NCBI GenBank assembly: GCA_029937205.1 | Contig: JAPYQV010000177.1 | Location: forward strand, 1 to 6,167 | Reading direction: 5' to 3' | Length of the DNA stretch: 6,167 nucleotides | Source: Alphaproteobacteria bacterium | Lineage (GTDB): Bacteria > Pseudomonadota > Alphaproteobacteria > UBA828 | Part shown: positions 1 through 4,898 of the stretch, in pieces | Layout of the letters: every line of letters begins with the position of its first letter | Numbering within the stretch: the stretch's first letter is position 1 | The notes under the pieces: generated by a model | Databases searched by the model: none | Seen by the model: only the letters and a program-made list of their open reading frames with translations | Told to the model about the DNA's origin: nothing | Program-made: the position numbers and the translations under genes

Positions 1-162
1 CTGGTGGTGTGCCGCGAGATGTTGCCGCAAGGTCAATTGCTGGCCTCCAACCTGTTCGTGCGCGAGAACGGTGCTTGGCGCCTTGCCCATCACCATGCCG
101 GCCCGGGGCCGCAATTGGCGGCGGCGAGCGCCGCGCCGACAGAAGGCGGCGCTCTCCACTAA
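1..162 (+). CDS. NTF2/SnoaL-like domain protein, C-terminal fragment
   Basis: The gene enters from the left edge in frame 1 and ends at TAA (160-162); 53 residues are visible. The segment ASNLFVRENGAWRLAHHH followed by AGP is typical of the last two beta strands of SnoaL/DUF4440-type proteins of the nuclear transport factor 2 superfamily, where a strand ending in 'vfvREdGaWRlvhhH' closes the cone-shaped fold. After it comes a low-complexity Ala/Pro/Gly tail of about 17 residues that is probably disordered. Such proteins are small, cytoplasmic, and often dimeric; they can be enzymes or ligand binders, and nothing here identifies a substrate. The gene is convergent with the methyltransferase on the opposite strand, whose restored stop lies about 48 bases away. 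No convincing terminator was found between them. The family call is fairly safe; function is unknown. Confidence 0.8.
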   Translation: MVVCREMLPQGQLLASNLFVRENGAWRLAHHHAGPGPQLAAASAAPTEGGALH

Positions 163-209
163 ATAATCTTATCGCTGTTATCCGACAGCAATCTCGGCAT
201 CGCGTTCCC

Positions 210-1369
210 TCAGTTCCGGCCGCGCGCCACGGTGAAGAGTTGATTGGTGAACCAGAGGCCATCATGGGCGCGCAGAATTTTTTCCGTCTCCTCCAGATAG
301 CCGGTTTGCGCAATGCCTTCATCAGTTTGTCATCGTCGATCTGGGCGACATAGACGGCGGCGTTCCAAGCCGCGAGCAGGGTCGAGGTGCCGATGTTACT
401 GAAGATTTCGCTCAACAGCGTATGTAATTCATAGCGGAATTGGGAACGCGAATCGGTGTAGGGAAAATAACGTAAATTGCGCCGCTCCGCCTTCATTTCG
501 CTTCTCAGCACGTCGAGCAGCATACGGCGCGGCGTCTGGAACGGATTCTCCTCCGGCCACACCGAGCCAACGATATCCATGCCTGGATCCTTGCCGGTCG
601 ACTGGACGGTGACCATGCGCCCACCCGGCGCCAGCGCGCGGGCCAGCGGGCGCAACACGTTGCGCGATTTTACCTCCGCCGGAAGGCGCGCCTGATAGGG
701 CTGCGAGGCCATGACGAAATCGAACTCCTGCGCTTCGCCGCGGCGCGGAATGACGGAATCGAGGGCAAAGCGGTGGTCCTTGCGGTAGATCACCACGACG
801 GAAGGATTCACATAGAGCGGGTTGCCGGTCTTTTCACTTGTTCGGGTGCGCCAACCGGCGCTCAAAATGGGCTGCAACTGGTCGCTGATCTGCGCATCGA
901 ACTCGTGCGTGGTCGAGCCCTCGAGCTCGATTTCCTGCCAATTGAAATCGGCCGGCGGCGAATGGCGCGGCGTCAGGCCCGCCACTTCGTAATAATAGAG
1001 ATTTGTCGCCACGAATACCGTGTGCGGATGTTCATGAAAGCGGTCGACCATCTTTTCGATCGACAGCCGCACATCCTCAAGGCTGATCTCCTTGCCGACA
1101 ACGAGAAACGGAATGGTCGGGAACATGCTGTGCATGGCGCGCATGGTGCGGGTCAACACCGTGCCGTCGCCCATGCCCGCATCAAGAACCCGGAGCGCCG
1201 GCGGGCTTGGTTTCACATGGCGCAATTCCTGCGCCATACGCGCCGCCACCTGCCACTTTTCGCTACACGTGGTGACGAACATCAAATATTTTTCGCGATT
1301 GTCGAAAAAACGGAAGGGTGACTTGCCTTTCTTCTTGGCCGGCTTCTTGGCCGGCAATTTTCGCGGCAT
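210..1369 (-). CDS. class I SAM-dependent methyltransferase (apparent C-terminal frameshift)
   Basis: The start is ATG at 1369, preceded by AAGGAAA at about 6 bases. Residues 1-16 are Lys/Pro/Ala-rich (KLPAKKPAKKKGK), then FFDNREKYLMFVTTCSEKW. Motif I is VLDAGMGDGTVL at 61-72, which binds SAM; the acidic residue after strand 2 is probably in GKEISLEDV (92-100). About 100 residues separate strand 3 from DFVMASQPYQARLP (217-230), which holds an SQPY reminiscent of motif IV (N/D)PPY. ALAPGGRMVTVQSTG (245-259) looks like the strand 5 region. I associate this family with alphaproteobacteria; its substrate is unknown to me. At Lys351 the frame breaks: adding one G to the GG at 317-316 restores a natural C-terminus with ILRAHDGLWFTNQLFTVARG, ending at TGA (212-210), 386 residues in all. 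Without the repair, the frame stays open to the left edge with Arg/Pro/Ser-rich nonsense. Either a sequencing error or a real mutation is possible. Confidence 0.75.
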
Positions 1370-1371
1370 TC

Positions 1372-1399
1372 TTGTTTCCTTCCCAGCGATGGCTATATT
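1372..1399 (+). promoter_or_regulatory. putative sigma-70-type promoter for the metF-like gene
   Basis: TTGTTT (1372-1377) and TATATT (1394-1399) are separated by 16 bases, giving a -35 with the TTG core and a -10 matching TATAAT at five of six positions. Initiation would fall near 1406, leaving a leader of about 50 bases before the ATG at 1455. The -35 overlaps the ribosome-binding region of the divergent methyltransferase. The call rests on motif match and position only. Confidence 0.35.
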
Positions 1400-1407
1400 C
1401 CGCGGAA
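1398..1407. promoter_or_regulatory. 10-bp perfect palindrome in divergent promoter region (possible operator)
   Basis: TTCCGCGGAA is its own reverse complement. It lies between the divergent methyltransferase and metF-like genes, overlapping the last two bases of the putative metF -10 and reaching its expected start point. That placement suits a repressor site, but a 10-bp palindrome can arise by chance in GC-rich DNA and no regulator gene is present. Confidence 0.28.
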
Positions 1408-1423
1408 CCGAAATCCCACACGC

Positions 1424-1429
1424 TATTGT
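1424..1429 (-). promoter_or_regulatory. putative -10 element for the methyltransferase gene
   Basis: The minus strand reads TACAAT here, five of six matches to TATAAT, about 55 bases upstream of the ATG at 1369. No good -35 sits 16-18 bases further upstream, so this is only a weak candidate. If real, transcripts of the divergent genes would overlap in the 85-bp gap. Confidence 0.22.
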
Positions 1430-1454
1430 AGCCAGGGCCCATGAAGGGGAAAGC

Positions 1455-2396
1455 ATGAAAGACAATAAGACAACGGCGCCGCTCAGCGGCGGCACTCTGG
1501 AAGCCGTTCTCAAATCCGGGCAGTTCGCCCTTACCGCCGAGACGGCGCCGCCCGATTCCGCCGATCCGGAGGCCGTACTGGCGCGCACCCGTTGCCTCAA
1601 GGGGCTGGCGGATGCGGTCAATGTACTCGACGGCCCGGGCGCGAAAACCCATCTTTCGCCCCTGGCCGCGGCGGCGATCATGGCGCGGAACGGCATCGAG
1701 CCGGTGCTGCAATTCACCATGCGCGACCGCAACCGGCTCGCGCTCGAAGCCGATATCCTCGGTGCCGCAGCGCTCGGCATTCGCAATATTCTGTGCCTGA
1801 CCGGCGATTCTCCCGAAGCCGGCGATCAACCGGAAACCAAGCCGGTATTCGATCTCAACGCCGCCCAGTTCATGGAGATCGCCAGGAATATGCGCGACCA
1901 GTCGGTCTATCCCGGTGGTCGGGCGATCGAGACGCCGCCCCGCCTCTTGATCGGCGGCGCCGATGCGCCGCGCAAGCTCGATGCCGATTTCTCGCCCACC
2001 AGCCTGAACGATAAAATCGATGCCGGCGCCGATTTCTTTCAAACCCAATATTGCTTCGATATGGACGTGCTGCGCGATTATATGAAGCGTATAGGCGATT
2101 TCGGAATTTTAGAGCGCACTCATTTCATCATTGGCATCGGCCCGATCACCTCGGCCAAATCAGCGCGCTGGATGAACAAGAACTTATTCGGCGTGCATAT
2201 TCCCGATAGCCTCATCTCGCGCCTCGAGCAGGCCGGGGATGCCAAGGCTGAGGGCCGCAAGATCTGTGTCGAGCTAATTCAGCAGCTCCGCGAGATCGAC
2301 GGCGTGGCCGGCGCTCATCTGATGGCGCCCCACGGCGAGCAAGCAGCCGCCGACGTCATCCGGGATTGCGGTGTGCTCGAAGATCGGGCCGCTTGA
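1455..2396 (+). CDS. metF: 5,10-methylenetetrahydrofolate reductase family protein (MetF-like)
   Basis: Flavoproteins of this family (PF02219, TIM barrel) interconvert 5,10-methylene- and 5-methyl-tetrahydrofolate. The ATG at 1455 follows AAGGGGA (1444-1450) at 4 bases; the same frame is open much further upstream, but the extension crosses the divergent gene's start and looks non-coding. The protein is 313 residues, close to E. coli MetF (296). Visible family features are TAETAPP (27-33) with the catalytic-type Glu29, LCLTGD (113-118) with the flavin-facing Asp118, PVFDLNAAQF (130-139), QTQYCFD (196-202) with Gln198, and GVHIPDSLISRL (246-257). The end has GAHLMAPHGE (286-295) rather than the HFYTLNR of E. 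coli MetF, which fits the wider COG0685 branch that includes acetogen and C1-catabolism enzymes. A role in methionine supply or in methyl-group catabolism is therefore open. No metH or other folate gene is adjacent. Confidence 0.9.
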   Translation: MKDNKTTAPLSGGTLEAVLKSGQFALTAETAPPDSADPEAVLARTRCLKGLADAVNVLDGPGAKTHLSPLAAAAIMARNGIEPVLQFTMRDRNRLALEADILGAAALGIRNILCLTGDSPEAGDQPETKPVFDLNAAQFMEIARNMRDQSVYPGGRAIETPPRLLIGGADAPRKLDADFSPTSLNDKIDAGADFFQTQYCFDMDVLRDYMKRIGDFGILERTHFIIGIGPITSAKSARWMNKNLFGVHIPDSLISRLEQAGDAKAEGRKICVELIQQLREIDGVAGAHLMAPHGEQAAADVIRDCGVLEDRAA

Positions 2397-2430
2397 ATTT
2401 AATAAAAATGAGGGTTGGCGCGAAAGCGTC

Positions 2431-2709
2431 CTAGCGGAGGCCGGAAACGGTAATCTCGCGCAGCGAGTAATCGCCGCCATCATTGGCGATCGTTATGCCG
2501 CTGAACGCATCGCGGAAGCTCTGATCGGTGGCATTTAAGACCTCGGCGCCGTCGATCGAGACTGACATGCCACCATTTGCATCGCGATTTATCTCCACGC
2601 GGTGGCGGAAATTATCTTCCAGATTGAGCGCCTGATTGTTGGCGACGATTGTGCGAATGCCGCTTGAGCCGAAGCGCTGCAATTCCAGCGAAGGCTGCCC
2701 GCCCGGCAC
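2431..2709 (-). CDS. C-terminal fragment of the secreted protein (open frame after second frameshift)
   Basis: This frame runs from a GTG at 2709 to TAG at 2433-2431, about 92 residues. It carries the last beta strands of the domain: PSLELQRFGSSGIRTIV, FRHRVEINRD, MSVSIDGAEVLNA, FSGITIANDGGDYSLREITV. The alternating hydrophobic pattern and the closing strand are typical of LamG-like domains. Independent translation from the GTG is improbable; it is listed because a gene caller may report it alone. Confidence 0.4.
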   Translation of the reverse strand: MPGGQPSLELQRFGSSGIRTIVANNQALNLEDNFRHRVEINRDANGGMSVSIDGAEVLNATDQSFRDAFSGITIANDGGDYSLREITVSGLR

Positions 2710-2889
2710 ACATAGCTCAAGCGATAACCGGCGCTGCGCGAGCGCCCCTGGAACAAATCGAACGAGAAGCCGCCATGCGTTTCGCGCGAGACAATCTCGA
2801 AAACCACCTGAAAGGCGTTAGATATGGGCGTCCGGATGAAGATCTCGGCGCGCTGCGGCTTGACCGACTGGCTGCTGGTGGGTTCCGGC

Positions 2890-3369
2890 TCACTTTTTTT
2901 TGTTGCCCAACAGAGAACCCAATACATCCGTGACCAGTTTTCTGGTTGTGTCTTTCGAGGTCTGTTTCACTGGCGCCGCCGGCTTGGCGACGACGCTCCT
3001 GAGACCGAGCCCAGAATCGACAGTGAAGCGGCCTTCCGCCACGGTCCAGCCTGGGTTGCGGGTGAAGTTGCCGTCGCGGAAATCATCATGTACGAGAATT
3101 TGCGGCGGCAACTCAGGCGCTGCTTCAGGCTCCGGCGCGGCCGCGACCGCACTGCCGCTATGGTCGACAATGGCATCGCGCAGATCCTGCAACAGGCGCG
3201 GGTCCGCCGCGCGCGATTTTTCCGCCGAATCGATCAGTTCATTCAGGCGCTCGACGAGGGCATCATATTTGGCATCGCTGCCGCCCCATTCGGAATAGCG
3301 TTCCTCCGCCCGCGCGCCGAAGCTCGCGAACAGGGACAGGCAGAGAATCGATATCAGGACATATCTCAT
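2890..3369 (-). CDS. N-terminal part of the secreted protein as it would be translated without frameshift
   Basis: Taken literally, the gene makes 159 residues ending in LLGNKKK and a TGA directly after the A8 run. Residues 1-21 are a signal peptide: MR, a hydrophobic core (YVLISILCLSLFASF) and likely cleavage after GARA before EE. Residues 31-69 are charged and amphipathic, probably a helix or short coiled coil. Residues 70-90 are an Ala/Pro/Glu linker, and 94-126 begin the beta domain. The ATG at 3369 is chosen because the signal peptide starts there; an in-frame TTG at 3447 would put 26 unlikely residues in front. No Shine-Dalgarno is visible before ATG 3369. It could be a complete short protein, but the good beta-domain sequence continuing in the next frame argues against this. 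Confidence 0.5.
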   Translation of the reverse strand: MRYVLISILCLSLFASFGARAEERYSEWGGSDAKYDALVERLNELIDSAEKSRAADPRLLQDLRDAIVDHSGSAVAAAPEPEAAPELPPQILVHDDFRDGNFTRNPGWTVAEGRFTVDSGLGLRSVVAKPAAPVKQTSKDTTRKLVTDVLGSLLGNKKK

Positions 3370-3413
3370 AGCGACAATAGAGATATCAGGACATATCTCA
3401 TAGCGACAATAGA
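3350..3413. repeat. perfect 32-bp tandem duplication across the secreted protein's start codon
   Basis: Bases 3350-3381 and 3382-3413 are identical over all 32 positions; the match ends at mismatches on both sides (3349/3381 and 3382/3414). Each copy contains the start codon and first codons of the minus-strand gene (ATG at 3369 and 3401). A 32-base shift is not a multiple of three, so the outer copy reads into a stop. Lack of any divergence suggests a recent duplication or an assembly artefact. Confidence 0.95.
3366..3401 (-). CDS. 11-codon upstream ORF created by the tandem duplication
   Basis: The outer copy of the duplicated start reads MRYVLISLLSL then TGA. Its stop shares four bases (ATGA) with the start codon of the secreted protein at 3369, the classical geometry for translational coupling. 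The peptide is the first seven residues of the signal peptide plus four from the repeat junction. There is no visible Shine-Dalgarno before either ATG. Real translation is uncertain; it may simply be a by-product of the duplication. Confidence 0.3.
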   Translation of the reverse strand: MRYVLISLLSL

Positions 3414-3460
3414 ATAGGGCATAATTGCCAAGACGCGAATAGAGCAATTAACCTTTTGTA

Positions 3461-3489
3461 TTGCCGCACCACATTCGGCACCATATTGA
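3461..3489 (+). promoter_or_regulatory. weak promoter candidate for the SRPBCC gene
   Basis: TTGCCG (3461-3466) and TATTGA (3484-3489) are 17 bases apart, giving a TTG-core -35 and a poor -10. GATAAC at 3495-3500 is an alternative -10. The gap 3414-3528 must hold promoters for both divergent genes, but neither is strong by eye. Confidence 0.2.
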
Positions 3490-3508
3490 TCTGGGATAAC
3501 AATCAATA
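3484..3508. promoter_or_regulatory. inverted repeat TATTGAT-N11-ATCAATA upstream of the SRPBCC gene
   Basis: Two perfect 7-base arms (3484-3490 and 3502-3508) flank an 11-base spacer. The repeat ends six bases before the GGGGA ribosome-binding site (3515-3519) of the gene starting at 3529, and overlaps the candidate -10. It could bind a dimeric regulator, or form an AU-rich hairpin in the leader if the start point is upstream. No T-run follows, so it is not a terminator. Confidence 0.38.
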
Positions 3509-3528
3509 CCAAATGGGGAAAATTGCTC

Positions 3529-4146
3529 ATGGCTTATTCGTGCGCCTCGGTTACCGCTAAGATCGCTGCACCTGCCGACAAGGTATGGGAGCTTGCCGGT
3601 AGCTTCGCCAATCTCAATGCCATCACAGTCGGTGTGATCACCAGTTGCGACGTCGACAAGACAGGCACCATTCGAAAAATCAAGGTCAAGGGCGAGAAGG
3701 GAACGATCACGGAGCAGCTGATCAAATATGACAGCCAGACCATGACTCAGATCTATCGCATCCTCAACAGGCCCAACAATATCGTCCCGTTCAAGAATTA
3801 CACCGCAACCATCAAGGTCAAAGCGACGGGACGCTCCTCTACCATCGTATGGTCAGCCCGCTTCGAGCCGAAAAAAGGCCAAACGGCAGCAGGCTGCCAG
3901 GAAATGGCGCACGGCGTTTATGAAACCGGCATCGCCGGCGTGAAGAAAAAGCTCGGCCTCGACAAGCCAAAGAAAAAGGCGGCGGCAAAACCGAAGGCGA
4001 AGGCCAAACCAAAAGCCAAAGCCAAACCAAAAGCCAAAGCCGCAAAAACCAAGCCTAAAGCGGCAGCGAAAGCGAAAGCCAAGCCCAAAGCGGCAGCGAA
4101 AGCGAAAGCCAAGTCAAAAGCGAAGGCGCGCGCCAAGAAAAAATAA
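3529..4146 (+). CDS. SRPBCC (Bet v 1-like) domain protein with histone-H1-like Lys/Ala/Pro tail
   Basis: ATG 3529 has GGGGA nine bases upstream; the in-frame TTG at 3523 is too close to it. The product is 205 residues. Residues 1 to about 138 match the SRPBCC/polyketide cyclase pattern: SVTAKIAAPADKVWELAGSF (strand plus helix), a Gly/Lys-rich hairpin, TQIYRILN, a strand TATIKVKATG, STIVWSARFEP, and a long C-terminal helix ending GVYETGIAGVKKKLGL. Such domains bind hydrophobic ligands in a cavity; the ligand here is unknown. Residues 145-205 are almost only Lys, Ala and Pro (PKAKAKPKAKA type), like the tails of bacterial H1-like proteins, AlgP or PhaM, which bind DNA or other polyanions. There is no signal peptide, so it is cytoplasmic. 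I infer a ligand-binding domain tethered to nucleic acid, polyphosphate or a granule. The fusion is real in this reading frame; the function is not known. Confidence 0.85.
   Translation: MAYSCASVTAKIAAPADKVWELAGSFANLNAITVGVITSCDVDKTGTIRKIKVKGEKGTITEQLIKYDSQTMTQIYRILNRPNNIVPFKNYTATIKVKATGRSSTIVWSARFEPKKGQTAAGCQEMAHGVYETGIAGVKKKLGLDKPKKKAAAKPKAKAKPKAKAKPKAKAAKTKPKAAAKAKAKPKAAAKAKAKSKAKARAKKK
4003..4038 (+). repeat. two identical 18-bp units in the basic tail
   Basis: GCCAAACCAAAAGCCAAA occurs at 4003-4020 and again at 4021-4038 with no mismatch, each encoding AKPKAK. The identity includes synonymous positions, so this is DNA-level duplication and not only selection for basic residues. Confidence 0.95.
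4051..4110 (+). repeat. two 30-bp tandem units in the basic tail (one mismatch)
   Basis: Bases 4051-4080 and 4081-4110 differ only at T4056/C4086, a synonymous change. Both encode KPKAAAKAKA (residues 175-184 and 185-194). Being a multiple of three, gain or loss of a unit changes tail length without breaking the frame. Confidence 0.95.
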
Positions 4147-4157
4147 TTGCCGGTGGC

Positions 4158-4898
4158 TCAATCGTAGAGCACCGCTTCCAGATAGAGGCCCCAGGGCGGC
4201 GCGTTGGGTCCGGCGCGGCGGCGGTCGCACGCCGCCAGCACGTCGCTCATTTCGGCTTCCGGCCAGCGTCCTTCGCCGACCAGCACCAGGCTGCCGACCA
4301 TGGCGCGCATCTGGTGATGCAGGAACGAGCCGGCACGCGCGGTGAGGCGAATTTCCGCTTCGTCGCGCGTCACCTCGAAGCTCTCCAGTGTCTTCATTGG
4401 CGACGGCGCCTGGCAGGCACTGGCGCGAAATGAGGTAAAATCATGGTGTCCGATCAGCCGCGCCGCGGCGCGCGCCATGGCCTCGGCATCGAGCACGCGG
4501 GATATTTGCCAGGCGCGGTTAAGATCGAGCGTAAGCGGCGTTCGGCGGTTGACGATGCGGTAATGATAGATGCGTGCGATGGCCGAACGCCGGGCATCGA
4601 AATCATCTGCCGCATTTTCCGCCGCCAGAACGGAAATCCGATGCGGCCGCAAATGTGCGTTCAACGCGTCACGCAGCTTTTCCGGCTCGGCCGCGCGCCC
4701 GAGATCGAGATGGCAGGCTTGGCCCAGGGCATGGACCCCGGAATCCGTCCGCCCGGCGCCATGCACCCGCACCGTCTCGCCACAAAATGCGGTAACCGCC
4801 TCCTCAAGCGCCTGCTGGACCGAAAAGCCATTGGTCTGCCATTGCCAGCCGACGAATTCCGTGCCGTCATATTCGAGGGTTAATTTGTAGCGGGACAC
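4158..4898 (-). CDS. truA: tRNA pseudouridine(38-40) synthase TruA
   Basis: TruA isomerises uridines 38, 39 and 40 in the anticodon stem-loop of many tRNAs. The 246-residue product has the family landmarks: LEYDGTEFVGWQ near the N-terminus, GRTDSGVHA (49-57) with the catalytic Asp52, FDAR (100-103), the conserved Tyr111 in RIYHY, HDFTSFRA (152-159), FLHHQMRAMVG (192-202), and a C-terminal APPWGLYLEAVLY. Length is close to the usual 245-270. The start is GTG at 4898, supported by GGGAGAGG seven bases upstream and by the N-terminal match. It overlaps the end of fmt by 19 bases, so translation is probably coupled. It is the last gene of the leftward operon and ends 11 bases from the convergent SRPBCC gene, with no clear terminator between. 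Confidence 0.97.
   Translation of the reverse strand: MSRYKLTLEYDGTEFVGWQWQTNGFSVQQALEEAVTAFCGETVRVHGAGRTDSGVHALGQACHLDLGRAAEPEKLRDALNAHLRPHRISVLAAENAADDFDARRSAIARIYHYRIVNRRTPLTLDLNRAWQISRVLDAEAMARAAARLIGHHDFTSFRASACQAPSPMKTLESFEVTRDEAEIRLTARAGSFLHHQMRAMVGSLVLVGEGRWPEAEMSDVLAACDRRRAGPNAPPWGLYLEAVLYD

Larger units (their letters stand above)
2431..3369 (-). pseudogene. secreted LamG/DUF1080-like beta-sandwich protein, broken by two compensating frameshifts
   Basis: This is the reconstructed whole gene, from ATG 3369 to TAG 2433-2431. The span is 939 bases (313 codons), so start and stop share a frame, but the middle (about 2707-2897) reads only one base over. Segment 1 has a signal peptide and a helical region, then HDDFRDGNFTRNPGWTV. 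Segment 2 reads AEIFIRTPISNAFQVVFEI and FSFDLFQGRSRSAGYRLSYV. Segment 3 reads PGGQPSLELQRF and later VSIDGAEVLNA and YSLREITVSGL. Together they form alternating strands of a jelly-roll domain of the LamG or 3-keto-disaccharide-hydrolase (DUF1080) kind; this fold assignment is my inference. Dropping one A from the A8 run (minus strand of 2894-2901) and adding one base at GTGTG (about 2707-2713) gives a continuous protein of about 313 residues. The exported, possibly sugar- or envelope-binding role is a guess. Two errors in the sequence or a true decaying gene would look the same. Confidence 0.6.

Noticed and set aside
165..195. GCTGT-tatccg-ACAGC hairpin between the first gene and the methyltransferase
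   Set aside because: The stem has only five pairs and no T-run follows on either strand, so it does not support a rho-independent terminator.
773..1321. Plus-strand open frame of 182 codons (His/Arg-rich)
   Set aside because: It is antisense to the methyltransferase, whose motif I and family pattern are clear.
1092..1454. Upstream extension of the metF frame
   Set aside because: It runs antisense through the methyltransferase start, reads as low-quality protein, and the family N-terminus and ribosome-binding site support ATG 1455.
1370..1454. SAM-type riboswitch upstream of metF
   Set aside because: The gap is 85 bases shared by two divergent genes, and no matching stem-loop or pseudoknot pattern was seen.
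1263..2048. Long open frame on the minus strand opposite metF (261 codons)
   Set aside because: It is antisense to a clear metF and to the methyltransferase start, has no recognisable domain, and is explained by GC-rich codon bias.
2397..2433. Small GGCGC-GAAA-GCGTC hairpin with nearby T-run on the minus strand
   Set aside because: The stem includes a wobble or mismatch, and the T's lie too far from it; not a credible terminator for either convergent gene.
2890..2901. dnaX-like A AAA AAG site as programmed -1 frameshift
   Set aside because: A -1 shift leads into a Ser/Arg-rich frame without domain character; the meaningful continuation needs +1 or loss of one A.
3918..4136. Minus-strand frame with Ala/Phe/Leu repeats resembling membrane segments
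   Set aside because: It is the complement of the Lys/Ala repeat tail; the hydrophobic look comes from reversing AAA/GCC-type codons.
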